From assembly GCA_000421065.1 (NCBI GenBank), contig ATWD01000001.1, forward strand, positions 2,658,001-2,722,000: a DNA stretch of 64,000 nt, read 5' to 3'. This document shows, in pieces, positions 36,833-45,997 of this stretch. The notes below the pieces were generated by a model, which saw only the letters and a program-made list of their open reading frames with translations, searched no databases and was not told the origin of the DNA. Positions within the stretch are counted from its first letter, which is position 1. Every line of letters begins with the position of its first letter. The stretch is from Acidobacteriaceae bacterium TAA 166 (lineage in GTDB: Bacteria; Acidobacteriota; Terriglobia; Terriglobales; Acidobacteriaceae). The translations under genes were made by a program, and so were the position numbers.

Positions 36833-39376
36833 CTACTCCGACCGCAAAACCTCCGATGGATCGACCCGCGCCGCCTTCCTCGCCGGCAGAGTCGTCGCAA
36901 CCAGAGCCACCCCACCCACCAGTCCGATTGCGACCAGAAACACCACGGGGTCCGCCGGTGAGATCCCAAACAGCTGATTCCGCACCAGTCTGCCCAGCAT
37001 CAGTGCGACCGGAACTCCCACCGCCAGGCCCAATCCCACCAGCATCAGAACGTCGCGAAAGACCATCTGCGTGATCGCTCCCCGCGATGAACCCAGTGCC
37101 ATGCGGATTCCAATCTCCTTGGTGCGCCGGCCCATCGTGTATGCCACCACGCCATACAGCCCCACTCCGGCCAGCACCGTCGCCAGAATCCCAAAACTCA
37201 CCGCAAGCAGCTCGATCAGCCGCTCGTTCGCCAAGTCCAGATCGATCTGCGCCTCCATCGTCCTCAGGTCATCGATCGCCAGCTTCGGATCAATCGCCAG
37301 CACCGCACGCCGGACCGACCCAAACACCGTCGCCTCCGGCAGCCGCGTCCGCACATAGAAGAAGAGCTCGCGGTTGGCTTGCCGATCGACATTCGAGCTC
37401 GGAATCTGCTCCATCGGCTGAAAGACCGTCGGCAGCGTCGCCTTACGCACACCCTTCACGCGAAAGTCCCGAACCACCCCGACGATCTCGATGTCGAAAT
37501 TTGGTTTGTTGCTCGCGCCATCCATCATTCTTTGTCCCACGGTCTTCGCCGCCGATCCGAAGAACCTCTTCGCCAGTGCCTCGTTTACGATCGCCACCTT
37601 GGGGTGCGTCGCATTATCCTCCGCCGTAAACGCTCGGCCTGAGAGAAGCGGAGCTCCCAGCATCTGAAAAAAAACCGGACTTACATTAGACTTCTCGACA
37701 TCCATGTCCTCTTCGGGAGCAGCCTTGTAGCTCGCGAAGCTCACATTGCCGCCATGCGTCTGCCCCGCCAGCTCAGGAGTATTCGTCACTGCCGCGCTCT
37801 CCACACCAGGAATCGCGCTCAGATCGTCCACCATCCTCCGCTGCAGCGCGTCGATCCTGGCATCGTCATAGCCCGCCAGCTTTGGAGCCAGGCCGAACCC
37901 CACCAGGTGATCGGTCTTGAACCCCACATCGAAGGTACGCAGCTGCTGCATCGACCGTACAAACAATCCCGCTCCCACCAGCAACAGCAGGCTCAGAGCA
38001 ATCTGCGTCCCCACCACGAAGCGGCGAAACCCTAGCATGCCTCCGCTTCCCGTCGTCGCCGCCTGCATACGCATCGCCTGAAACATCTCCTTCCGCAACA
38101 GCTGAGTCGCCGGAGCCAGGCTGAACAACACGCTAACAAGGATCGCCACCGCAAAGTTGAAACCCAGCAGTCGAGTATCGACGGACGTGTTGAAGGGACT
38201 ACCGCCTTCGGGTCCGGAGATCTGCTTCACCAGCACACGAATCGCCACCGGGGCCAGCAAGATTCCGACTGCGCCTCCCCCCACCCCAATCAACAATCCC
38301 TCCATCAGGAGCTGCTGCACGATCCTGCCTGCCCGCGCTCCCAGCGCATAGCGCAGCGAGAACTCCGCGATGCGCGCCGAAGACCGCACCAGCATAAGGC
38401 CCGCCACGTTGACCCCAGTCACCAGCAGCACCAGCAGGGCCATCGCCATCACCAACTCGAGCGGCTTCTTGAAGTCCTCACGGTTGTAAGAGAATCCCCG
38501 CGCCGCGGGCTGCACCAGCAGATGGCTGTTGGTCAAAAACCCCTCGATAAAGCGCTTCGACCGCGTGCCTCCCAGGGCCTTCAGCTCATCCGCCCGCAGG
38601 GCATGCCACAGGGGCGCGCTCATGGTCTCCGCCTGCTTCGTGCTCACGCCAGGCTTCAGCCGCCCGAGGATATTCATCCAGCGATCGGTGTGGTTCGTCA
38701 GGCGCCGTGCCTGTCCGGGAATCAGCTCCCCGATCATCGACATCGGAACAAACAGCGCCGGATTCTCGCCCCACACCGCGCTGCGAAATCCCAGAGCCGA
38801 GACCCCCACCACCAGGAACGGCTGTCCATTCACCAGAATCGTCTGGTTCACCACGGACGGATCGCCGTTCATGTGCGATTGCCAGTAGTTGTAGCTCATC
38901 ACCGCCACCGGATTTCCATCCGGCTTCACATCCTCGGTCTGCATAAACGTTCTTCCCAGCGCGGCCCGCACCCCCAGCATGGTGAAGTAGTTCCCGCTCA
39001 CCAGCTCTACCTCGGCAACCTCCGACGTCTCGCCGCGCCTCAGGCCCACCGAGGTCTTGATGGTCGCGGCCAGATCCTCGAAAGCAGCATCCTTGTCGCG
39101 CAGGTCCCGATACATCGGATACGAGAAGTATGACTCCACCCCGCCGCCGTGGCTGCTCGTGTGGCCCTCCCACGCGTCGCCCGTGCCCTGCAGATACACC
39201 AGGCTTCCGGGATCGCGTACCGGAAGCACGCGCAGCAGCGCCTGGTCCAGCAGTGAGAAGATCGCCGTATTCGCGCCCACGCCCAGCGCCAGGGTCAGCA
39301 CCGCAGTCAACATAAAGACAGGCGAGCGTAGCAGCTGACGCACGCCATATCGCAGATCGCTCCAGATCGTTCCCAT
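36833..39376 (-). CDS. ADOP-type orphan ABC permease (FtsX/MacB fold)
   Basis: An 847-residue paralogue of the permease at 18.4 kb. It carries the duplicated FtsX architecture: MGTIWSDLRYGVRQLLRSPV at the N-terminus, a periplasmic core (LVSGNYFTMLGVRAALGRTF), a first membrane repeat (FSLRYALGARAGRIVQQLL), and a second (YTMGRRTKEIGIRMALGSS). The C-terminus is TTLPARKAARVDPSEVLRSE. No ATPase gene is nearby. The start at 39376 has GAGG eight bases upstream. Roles of ADOPs are unproven; several per genome is normal for this phylum. Confidence 0.9.
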   Translation of the reverse strand: MGTIWSDLRYGVRQLLRSPVFMLTAVLTLALGVGANTAIFSLLDQALLRVLPVRDPGSLVYLQGTGDAWEGHTSSHGGGVESYFSYPMYRDLRDKDAAFEDLAATIKTSVGLRRGETSEVAEVELVSGNYFTMLGVRAALGRTFMQTEDVKPDGNPVAVMSYNYWQSHMNGDPSVVNQTILVNGQPFLVVGVSALGFRSAVWGENPALFVPMSMIGELIPGQARRLTNHTDRWMNILGRLKPGVSTKQAETMSAPLWHALRADELKALGGTRSKRFIEGFLTNSHLLVQPAARGFSYNREDFKKPLELVMAMALLVLLVTGVNVAGLMLVRSSARIAEFSLRYALGARAGRIVQQLLMEGLLIGVGGGAVGILLAPVAIRVLVKQISGPEGGSPFNTSVDTRLLGFNFAVAILVSVLFSLAPATQLLRKEMFQAMRMQAATTGSGGMLGFRRFVVGTQIALSLLLLVGAGLFVRSMQQLRTFDVGFKTDHLVGFGLAPKLAGYDDARIDALQRRMVDDLSAIPGVESAAVTNTPELAGQTHGGNVSFASYKAAPEEDMDVEKSNVSPVFFQMLGAPLLSGRAFTAEDNATHPKVAIVNEALAKRFFGSAAKTVGQRMMDGASNKPNFDIEIVGVVRDFRVKGVRKATLPTVFQPMEQIPSSNVDRQANRELFFYVRTRLPEATVFGSVRRAVLAIDPKLAIDDLRTMEAQIDLDLANERLIELLAVSFGILATVLAGVGLYGVVAYTMGRRTKEIGIRMALGSSRGAITQMVFRDVLMLVGLGLAVGVPVALMLGRLVRNQLFGISPADPVVFLVAIGLVGGVALVATTLPARKAARVDPSEVLRSE

Positions 39377-39525
39377 CTCACGGCCTCGCTTCCACGAGAT
39401 CAAAAAGCACTTTCTTCGCCAAACCTCGCCTTCGTATCTTCAATCGTTTAGCCGTCGTGCCTGATGCCGAACTGTACGGATTCCAAACTCCACGTCCAGA
39501 AACGAACACTTTTTGTAAAATACCT

Positions 39526-39567
39526 GCGCTGCCACGCGGGCCCACTACGTGTGGGGCGGTCAGGCCA
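39526..39567 (+). repeat. Palindromic repeat with internal deletion, copy H
   Basis: The left arm (gcgctgccacgcgggcccac, tacgtgtggggcggtca) is joined directly to the right terminus (aggcca). About 140 bp between them are missing, and the junction is at GGTCA/GGCCA. It lies immediately upstream of the GH92 gene start (39594). Confidence 0.8.
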
Positions 39568-39593
39568 GCCTCTCCCTGCTGTACCGTAAAAAG

Positions 39594-41912
39594 ATGACTC
39601 GCTTCGGCTTCGCTCTGCTGCTGCTGGCCTCCATCTCGTTCGCCCAGACGCCCGATCCGATCCATCTCGTCGACCCCATGATCGGCACTGGCCCCGAAGG
39701 CCACACCTTCCCCGGAGCCACCGCTCCCTTCGGCATGGTTCAGCTCTCCCCTGACACCCAGATCCGTCCCTTCAAGCAGAGCTACAAATGGGCTGCCGGC
39801 TACCGCTACGAAGACACCACCATCCTCGGCTTCTCCCACACCCACTTCTCTGGAGCCGGCCACAGCGACCTCGGCGACCTCCTCCTCACACCGATCAGCG
39901 GCGACGAAGTTCCCCTCGAGCCAGGTAAGCCCGATAAACCACACTCCGGCTACCGCTCCCGCTTCTCCCACTCCGCCGAACACGCCGAGCCCGGCTACTA
40001 CGCCGTCACCCTCGAAGACTCCCACGTCAGCGCCGAGCTCACCGCCACCGAGCGCGTCGGCCTCCACCGCTACACCTTCACCCAATCCGGAGTCCAGCGC
40101 CACCTCCTGCTCGATCTCCGCAGCAGCATCTATAACTACCCCGGCAAGGTCCTCTGGTCCCGCGTCACCATCCACGCCGACGGCACCATCACCGGCATGC
40201 GCGAGACCCGCGGCTGGGCCCCCGGCCGCCAGCTCCACTTCGCCATGCGCTTCTCCGCTCCACTCTCCGGCCACGCCCTCTATAACCACGAGGACCCGCC
40301 TCCTCCCTATCGCGGCTTCAAGACCCCCGGAACCTCGCCCCAGGACACCCAGAGCATCGAAGGCCGCGGCCTCGAGGCCGTCTTCGACTTCGCCCCCTCC
40401 TCCACTCCTCTCATCGTCAAGGTCGCGCTCTCCCCCGTCAGCGAGCAGAACGCCCTCGCCAACATGGCCGCCGAGACCCCCGCCTTCGACTTCGATGCCG
40501 TCCGCGCCCGCACCCAGCAGGCATGGCGCGAGCACCTCTCCCACGTCGAGATCCACGCCCCGGTCGCCACCCAGCGCTCCCTCTACACCGCGCTCTACCA
40601 CGCCCTGATGGCCCCCAGCATCAGCATGGACGTCAACGGCGACTACCGCGGCCCCGACAACCAGGTCCACCACGCCCAGGACTTCCACTTCGTCTCTAGC
40701 CTCTCCCTCTGGGACACCTACCGCGCCGAGCAGCCCCTGATGACCCTGCTCGAACCCGCCCAGCGCACCAACGACCTCGTACAGTCCCTGCTCGCCTCCC
40801 AGCAGGAGAGTCCCTTCGGAATCCTCCCCATCTGGCAGTTCCAGGGCATCGAGACCTGGTGCATGATCGGCTACCACGCTGTGCCGATCATCGCCGACGC
40901 CTACGCGAAAGGCATCCGCGGCTACGATACCAGGGCCGCGCTCAACGCCATGGTCCAGAGCGCCACCTACGCCCCCTACGGCAACCTGGGAGCCTACATG
41001 AAGCTCGGCTTTGTCCCCGTCGACCACGACGACGAAGCCACCTCGAAGACCATGGAGTACGCTTTCGACGACTGGACCATCGCCCAGACCGCCAGGGCCA
41101 TGGGCAACACCGCTGTCGCACAGCAGTTTGAGAAGCGCTCTGCCAACTGGCGCAACAACTTCAATCAAGCCGACGGCTTCGTCGAGCCCCGCCTCGCCAG
41201 CGGCGACTACCGCACGCCCTTCGACCCCGCCAAGGCCGGCGCGGGCTCGGGCTTCACCGAGGGCAACTCCTGGCAGTACTCCTGGTATCAGCCGCAGGAC
41301 GAGCAGGGACTTATTAATCTGCTCGGAGGCCCTGACAAGCTCATCGCCAAACTTGACGCCATGTTCGACCAGAAGGTCGACCCTGCCCAGTACGCCGCCG
41401 TCGAGGACATCTCCGGCCTCATCGGACAATACATTCACGGCAACGAGCCCAGTCACCACCTGCCTTATCTCTATATGTACGCCGGAGCTCCGCTGAAGAC
41501 GCAGGCCCGCCTCAAGCAGATCGTCGAGTCGCAGTACCATCCCGCGCCCGACGGCCTGGTGGGCAACGACGACCTCGGACAGATGTCCGCGTGGTTGCTC
41601 TTCACCTCACTCGGCTTCTACCCGGTTGCCCCCGGCTCCAACCAGTACGTCCTCGGCCGGCCCTTCGTCGATCGCGCCGTGCTGCATCTCCCCAACAGCC
41701 GCACGCTCACCATCACCAGCGAAAACCTCGACGACCGGCACGGCTTTCTCAAAGACGTCCTGCTCAACGGCCGCACGCTCGGCCGCAGCTATGTCACCCA
41801 CGAAGAGCTGATGCAGGGCGGCAATCTACGCTTCGTCTTTAGCACAGAGAAGGACGCCGCCTGGTCCCGCCGCAAACTGCTGCCGCCCTACTCCGACACA
41901 CCCTTCCAATAG
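39594..41912 (+). CDS. Glycoside hydrolase family 92, alpha-mannosidase
   Basis: A 772-residue secreted enzyme (signal peptide MTRFGFALLLLASISFA-QT) of the calcium-dependent exo-alpha-mannosidase family. Hallmarks at the N-terminus are DPMIGTGPEGHTFPGATAPF-GMVQLSPD and GYRYEDTTILGFSHTHFSG. In the catalytic domain WDTYRAEQPL, WQYSWYQPQD and the late GNDDLGQMSAWLLFTSLGF are seen. It would trim alpha-mannose from glycans or mannoproteins in the periplasm or outside the cell. The start at 39594 is chosen because upstream residues are translated repeat H. Codon use is strongly C-ending, giving long open frames on the opposite strand that are not real. Confidence 0.93.
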   Translation: MTRFGFALLLLASISFAQTPDPIHLVDPMIGTGPEGHTFPGATAPFGMVQLSPDTQIRPFKQSYKWAAGYRYEDTTILGFSHTHFSGAGHSDLGDLLLTPISGDEVPLEPGKPDKPHSGYRSRFSHSAEHAEPGYYAVTLEDSHVSAELTATERVGLHRYTFTQSGVQRHLLLDLRSSIYNYPGKVLWSRVTIHADGTITGMRETRGWAPGRQLHFAMRFSAPLSGHALYNHEDPPPPYRGFKTPGTSPQDTQSIEGRGLEAVFDFAPSSTPLIVKVALSPVSEQNALANMAAETPAFDFDAVRARTQQAWREHLSHVEIHAPVATQRSLYTALYHALMAPSISMDVNGDYRGPDNQVHHAQDFHFVSSLSLWDTYRAEQPLMTLLEPAQRTNDLVQSLLASQQESPFGILPIWQFQGIETWCMIGYHAVPIIADAYAKGIRGYDTRAALNAMVQSATYAPYGNLGAYMKLGFVPVDHDDEATSKTMEYAFDDWTIAQTARAMGNTAVAQQFEKRSANWRNNFNQADGFVEPRLASGDYRTPFDPAKAGAGSGFTEGNSWQYSWYQPQDEQGLINLLGGPDKLIAKLDAMFDQKVDPAQYAAVEDISGLIGQYIHGNEPSHHLPYLYMYAGAPLKTQARLKQIVESQYHPAPDGLVGNDDLGQMSAWLLFTSLGFYPVAPGSNQYVLGRPFVDRAVLHLPNSRTLTITSENLDDRHGFLKDVLLNGRTLGRSYVTHEELMQGGNLRFVFSTEKDAAWSRRKLLPPYSDTPFQ

Positions 41913-42023
41913 CCTCTTGCACCCTCGCCAAGCAATCACAATTCAAAGATGGCGCGGCCCCATTGAAGTATTAATCCACCACATGCAATTGCTACCGGTA
42001 TGCCGACTTATGGGTACTCAAAT

Positions 42024-43188
42024 CTACGAGTCGGCTGCCTCGACGATAAACTTCGCACGTTCATAAAGCTCGTCGAAGGTAACGATTTCCGGTCTCATCG
42101 TGTTGCGTCGAAAGAGCTCGAATGACCGGTAGCAATCTTTGCGAACCCCTGAGTTGCTTCTAAATTCGTCGAGGGAACCTACGATCAAGAAAGAGCGAGG
42201 TTGATATGTAAAAATTTGTTCCCCGGATGGATCGCCACTCTCGTTGATTGGCTCCACCTTTTTCAATTGCTTTCCGAACCACCTGTTCGACTGTTACTTG
42301 GCACTGAACAACTGCGCCTGCGAGTTCCTCCGATGGCGCCCAACACGCCGGTCGATAGGGATGTGTTCGTACCAAAGCCGTTGAATGTTTCTTGATTTCG
42401 ACGAAGCATAGTGCTTCTATAGCGCCTCGTGATTTGAGCACCCCGTCTGCTCTTTTCCCTCGCTGCCATAAGTCATTCCCGCTCACAGCCTGTTCCAGCT
42501 TTCGTTCGTCGAGGTTTGACAAGAATAGATAAGTCAGACCATAGCCGAAAATCCAAACGTTCTTCTCAAAGAAGGCTTGCCATATGGTCTCATCGATGCT
42601 CGGATCTTCAAGAAGATCACGAAAGCGTTCCAACTGTTTTTTTCGGTATCCAATCGCGACGATGTCAGAAGTAGTGACTTCGGATTTAACCGCCTCGATG
42701 ATCAACTGGTGATTTTCCGATATGAGAGTTCGAGCTTGTTCAGGAGAGACCAAAAGTTTGCGAAGTTGCTCATCGGTGACATTCAGTCCTTCGTTGTCGC
42801 GAAGGTGCACCTGCTTCATGTTCAAGATGAACTCAATCAGCTGAACTACCTCGTCCCCATGAAAAGAGAAATGCTCCTTGAGGGGCTTGCCATCATGCAC
42901 GTTAAAACGCTGTATTTGGAGGGTGAAAATGCCACGGTCGTCCTCATAGAATTTAGCAACAACCTCTTGGCGACCACCCTCCGTTACTCTTATGAGGTGT
43001 TCTCCAAGCTCCTGTACAAACGTGTGGGACTCGGTTCCATCGATGACCTTTGAAGCAATACGGAATCGTCGTCCTGTTTCAGCTTGGATTCCCATTTCGC
43101 CCGGCCGATCAGTCGAAACGATGCTACGACTTACGTAAGTTTTTCCGGTCTTTTTGTTCTTGTGGTAGTCGTAAGCCTCGTCATGCAT
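42024..43188 (-). pseudogene. Shedu-type (DUF4263) defence nuclease, frameshifted
   Basis: The first frame (43188 to 42160) starts with a good ribosome site (GAGGAG, six bases before ATG). It encodes a helical/beta N-terminal half and then the DUF4263 nuclease: FFEKNVWIFGYGLTY, KRADGVL (Asp near residue 248) and CFVEIKK (Glu264, Lys266), a PD-(D/E)xK-type site. Just after residue 310 it runs out of family resemblance. The expected continuation (YQPRSFLIVGSLDEF, SFELFRRN, EIVTFDELYERAKFIVE) is in the next frame and ends at 42024. The shift is at a run of five A on the coding strand (42259-42263); one A less gives IEKVEPINESG. Shedu proteins protect against phages. Here the gene is broken or misread by one base, and it lies directly beside a phage-derived block. 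Confidence 0.82.
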
Positions 43189-43216
43189 GCCAAGCTCCTC
43201 AAAAGCCTGAGTCCAT

Positions 43217-43248
43217 TCTAGGTTCGTGCAAGTCTAGGTTCGTGCAAG
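43217..43248. repeat. Exact tandem duplication of 16 bp
   Basis: TCTAGGTTCGTGCAAG occurs twice back to back, just upstream of the Shedu gene and downstream of the repressor gene, at the left edge of the phage-derived block. I did not see a third copy at the right edge. Confidence 0.85.
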
Positions 43249-43294
43249 AAGTTGCTCAAAGTCCCCAGAATCGCCCTTCTCGTCAGCTAATCCT

Positions 43295-44011
43295 TCACAC
43301 CTCCGACAGCACCATGCACACACGGCCCACAATGTACCCTCCCGGCGATTCGTTCTCTGCCAACGGAAGCAGCTGCACCGGAAAGTCGCGTACATACGGC
43401 TTCAAAATCAGGTGCCTCTCGTCGAAGTCCACGTACCGCAGCAGCAGCATCTGACCAAACCGCACCGCATAGATGCTTGCATGATTCGCGCGGTACGGAG
43501 CCAGCGAGTTATAGTGACGATCCAGCACCGCAATCGCCCCCACCGGCAGCAGCGGAGTCATCGCCGCTGCCTGCTGGGCGTCCGTGCGAATCGCCAAGAA
43601 CCGTCTCCACTGCGTGCGCCGCGCCGCAGGCCGGGCGCGGTTCTCATACAGTCGAGCCGCGGAGATCGGAATCGTCTCGATCGTCGCCGAGGCGGCGATC
43701 GTCATGTCATCGGTCGCCGACGAAGGAGAGACGATGGGAACCTGCTCCACCGGGTCAGCCTCAGCCGACATGCCAGCCGCCTCCGCAGCCGTCAGCTCCA
43801 CCGGCAGCACCTGTTCGATCTTCAGGTCCTGGGCTGCCAGAACCCGATCCAGCCCCTCCAGGGACAACGAACGCTTCTTATTGAGAAAATTGGAGATATG
43901 CGCCTGCTGAAATCCCGCTTGCTGCGCCAGACGGCTCCCCGTCAGCACACCCCGCTCGATTCGGCGAAGCAGCTCCAGACGAACAAGTTCGTGAAGATCC
44001 TGAAAATTCAT
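43295..44011 (-). CDS. XRE-type repressor with inactive S24/LexA-like C-terminal domain
   Basis: A 238-residue regulator. The N-terminal helix-turn-helix (TGSRLAQQAGFQQAHISNFL, about residues 24-43) binds DNA. The C-terminus follows the S24/LexA beta fold (TPLLPVGAIAVLDRHYNSL; LILKPYVRDFPVQLL; IVGRVCMVL). Where autoproteolytic repressors have G-x-S-M-x-P, this has AAAMTP, with Ala at the catalytic Ser position. The usual Lys in VKRL appears as LLRYV. It is thus unlikely to cleave itself in an SOS response. The start at 44011 (MNFQDLHELV) is chosen over 44104 because it begins the domain; its ribosome site is weak. It is divergent from the phage late-type genes and probably controls the promoter at 44158. 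Confidence 0.78.
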   Translation of the reverse strand: MNFQDLHELVRLELLRRIERGVLTGSRLAQQAGFQQAHISNFLNKKRSLSLEGLDRVLAAQDLKIEQVLPVELTAAEAAGMSAEADPVEQVPIVSPSSATDDMTIAASATIETIPISAARLYENRARPAARRTQWRRFLAIRTDAQQAAAMTPLLPVGAIAVLDRHYNSLAPYRANHASIYAVRFGQMLLLRYVDFDERHLILKPYVRDFPVQLLPLAENESPGGYIVGRVCMVLSEV

Positions 44012-44133
44012 GTCTCTTAGGAGTTTCCGCCAGTCGCCGATATCATTCCGCAAGACGAAGATTAGGCGAAAGCTTAGCTTTATGCAACAACTTTCCCTTG
44101 GCACCCCATGAATTGTAGGGACTTACCTCGATA

Positions 44134-44186
44134 CCCTCTCAAAGCCTAAGAGGGCTATTGACATCAATTTTGTTCAAAGCTATAAC
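44134..44186 (+). promoter_or_regulatory. Strong sigma-70-type promoter with overlapping candidate operator
   Basis: TTGACA (44158-44163), 17 bases, then TATAAC (44181-44186): the best promoter seen in the window. It faces the phage gene block and starts about 300 bases before the first gene. Directly upstream, CCTCTCAAAGCCTAAGAGG forms an inverted repeat that could bind the divergently encoded repressor. The rest of the gap to 44488 is a long leader with short inverted repeats (for example AGGATTGGTTCCAATCCT near 44258-44275) and no gene. Confidence 0.7.
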
Positions 44187-44488
44187 CTTGAAACTTCTTC
44201 TTTTGCGCTCCGCAGCCGGAAACCGATCTCCCCGTCCCACCTTTGTGGGATCCGAAGGATTGGTTCCAATCCTGCGCGGTGGCATAAGGGAACGGTCTTG
44301 AATTCATCTCCCGAAGGGTCTGCTGTTACACGAAGTTAATAAACCCGATAAATGAGTCCAACGTCCGCGGCAAGCCCTGGCACCGCGACGAAACGCTCCA
44401 TAGCCGCCCATGCGAGCCCCTTCGACCGCTGAAAACCACACTTGGGCCCGCAGGGGGGAACTACGTCTCAAATTTGAAAGGATTTTTC

Positions 44489-44716
44489 ATGAAGTACTTG
44501 CGACTGGATCTGAAAGTTTGTGAAGGCTGTGGAGCTTTGTGGCTTCGCAAAACCACCGCGGATGGCGTCTACTGCCGCACATGCGCGACCCGTCTCTCTG
44601 AATTTCCAGCCCCCCGGACAAGACATCGCGGACCCCGCAGATCGCAGGCAGGCCGCGCCCAGCGCTGTAACGGCGCGGAGCCTGGTAACGGAAATCAGGA
44701 TGGAGGTTCGCGATGA
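44489..44716 (+). CDS. Small zinc-ribbon protein
   Basis: A 75-residue protein with two CxxC knuckles (CEGCGALW and YCRTCATRL) about 20 residues apart, consistent with one bound zinc. The C-terminal half is Arg/Gly/Asn rich and probably disordered. AAAGGA precedes the ATG by seven to eight bases. Its stop overlaps the start of the next gene (ATGA), so the two are made together. Small zinc ribbons next to phage regulators often bind nucleic acid or RNA polymerase; this is inference. Confidence 0.7.
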   Translation: MKYLRLDLKVCEGCGALWLRKTTADGVYCRTCATRLSEFPAPRTRHRGPRRSQAGRAQRCNGAEPGNGNQDGGSR

Positions 44717-45210
44717 GCGCAGCCGTAGCCATCATCCTGCCCTCCGTCTGGGCCTTTGCCAAGACCAAAACCTCCCTCAGAAGACCCAGGAAGAAGCGGC
44801 GACCCGTCGTCGTCTCTCCCCTGGCCTTCTACAGCAAGTACACCGAAGGTCTTCTGCGGCGTTACGTCAAGCTCTCCATGGAGGCCGGCCGCGCGCCCTC
44901 GCTCCTCGGCCGCGAGATGTTTCGCGGACACGTCACCAACTACCGCGTGCGCAGCTTCGATGATGTGGTCATCTTCGTCCACGACGTCGACTCCTGCCTC
45001 AAACAACTTGATCCCACCCAGCTCCAGCTCATCACCCGCATCGCCCTGCAGGAGTACACCCAGCTCGAAGTCTCCTGCATGCTCGACCTTCCCATCCGAA
45101 CCCTCATCCGCCGCTACGACCGCGCTCTCGAACAGCTCACCCGGCTCTTCCTCGATCGCGGCCTTCTCGAACCCCTCGTCGCCTGTCAAGAGGCGGAAAT
45201 TCGTCTATAG
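44713..45210 (+). CDS. Sigma-factor-region-4-like regulator, possible late-gene activator
   Basis: A 165-residue basic protein. The C-terminal half (DSCLKQLDPTQLQLITRIAL, QEYTQLEVSCMLDLPIRTLI, RRYDRALEQLTRLFLDRG) has the helix pattern of sigma-70 region 4 / RinA-type phage activators: a turn after LEVSCMLDLP, then a recognition-type helix. The N-terminal part (YTEGLLRRYVKLSMEAGRAP) is helical. It begins inside the stop of the zinc-ribbon gene. Its place before the structural genes suggests that it turns on or antiterminates them. Confidence 0.65.
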   Translation: MSAAVAIILPSVWAFAKTKTSLRRPRKKRRPVVVSPLAFYSKYTEGLLRRYVKLSMEAGRAPSLLGREMFRGHVTNYRVRSFDDVVIFVHDVDSCLKQLDPTQLQLITRIALQEYTQLEVSCMLDLPIRTLIRRYDRALEQLTRLFLDRGLLEPLVACQEAEIRL

Positions 45211-45308
45211 CGCATAAGCTGCTGTAATCACTGCAGTTATTTCTGTCTTGAAAGTTGCCGATTCATTCTCCGCAGCTTGCTATTCTGGATAGGTAATCGA
45301 GACATGAG

Positions 45309-45348
45309 ACGGGAGAGCCCCTGACAACGGCTCTCCCGTTTTCTTTTT
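45309..45348 (+). terminator. Intrinsic terminator upstream of head protease gene
   Basis: Arms ACGGGAGAGCC and GGCTCTCCCGT (perfect 11 bp) followed by TTTTCTTTTT. It ends about 32 bases before the ATG at 45380, inside the same-strand phage block. Confidence 0.88.
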
Positions 45349-45379
45349 CGCATTCACACCTCAACCGCAAGGAGATGGA

Positions 45380-45997
45380 ATGGCAGAGCGCAACTCACAC
45401 ACAGCGCGCGGACACCGGCAAACCACCAGCGCAACCCGCTCCACCGCGATGGAGCTTCACGCCATGGCCGTCGAGTTTCCCATCGTCCACGGACATCCCA
45501 ACCGCCTGCCCTTCGAAGGCGTCCTGACCCTGGTCGACATCGCCAGCGACAAGGCTCCTAACGGGGCCCGTGGACATCGCGTCGTCCTTACCCGTGCCGC
45601 TGCCGAGGCTGCCCTGCCCAGCCTGCTCGGCATGGCCGTCGATTACAAGGCCGGCTGGGACGGCCACGACGCCCGCCAGAAGTGCGGCATCATCACCTCC
45701 GCCGAGATCGAAGGCAACCGCCTCATCGTCGCCGGATACCTCTTCGCCCGCGACTTTCCCGAGATGGAGGAGAAGATCCAGGCCTCCGGACCCATGGGAA
45801 TGAGCTACGAGCTCGCCGACGCCCACATCGCCGACATGCGCTCCGGCATCTGGACGCTGACCCGCGCAACCTTCACCGGAGCGGCCATTCTTCTGCGCGA
45901 CAAGGCGGCCTACCGCAGCACCAGCTTCAACCTGCGGCACGCAGCCGCTGGAGACGCGCAGGCCACGCGGTCTCACCGCCACGCCGCCCTGCGCTAA
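45380..45997 (+). CDS. Probable phage head maturation protease
   Basis: A 205-residue protein. After a poorly conserved basic N-terminus, FEGVLTLVDIASDKAPNGAR, GMAVDYKAGWDGHDARQKCG and GPMGMSYELADAHIADMRSG-IWTLTRATFTGAAIL resemble prohead proteases. These use a His in the first half and a Ser near the GMS motif; candidates here are His in WDGHD and Ser in GMSYE. It precedes a coiled-coil protein and the capsid gene, the usual place for protease-scaffold-capsid. AAGGAGATGGA lies directly upstream of the ATG. The family assignment is by pattern and position only. Confidence 0.6.
   Translation: MAERNSHTARGHRQTTSATRSTAMELHAMAVEFPIVHGHPNRLPFEGVLTLVDIASDKAPNGARGHRVVLTRAAAEAALPSLLGMAVDYKAGWDGHDARQKCGIITSAEIEGNRLIVAGYLFARDFPEMEEKIQASGPMGMSYELADAHIADMRSGIWTLTRATFTGAAILLRDKAAYRSTSFNLRHAAAGDAQATRSHRHAALR

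Noticed and set aside
39378-41540. 720-codon minus-strand frame over the GH92 gene
   Set aside because: Mirror of the strongly C-ending codons of GH92; Gly/Val/Glu-biased composition and no recognisable domain.
43217-43248. 16-bp duplication as phage attachment sites
   Set aside because: The copies are adjacent to each other rather than flanking the block, and I saw no copy near 63.6 kb; kept only as a curiosity.
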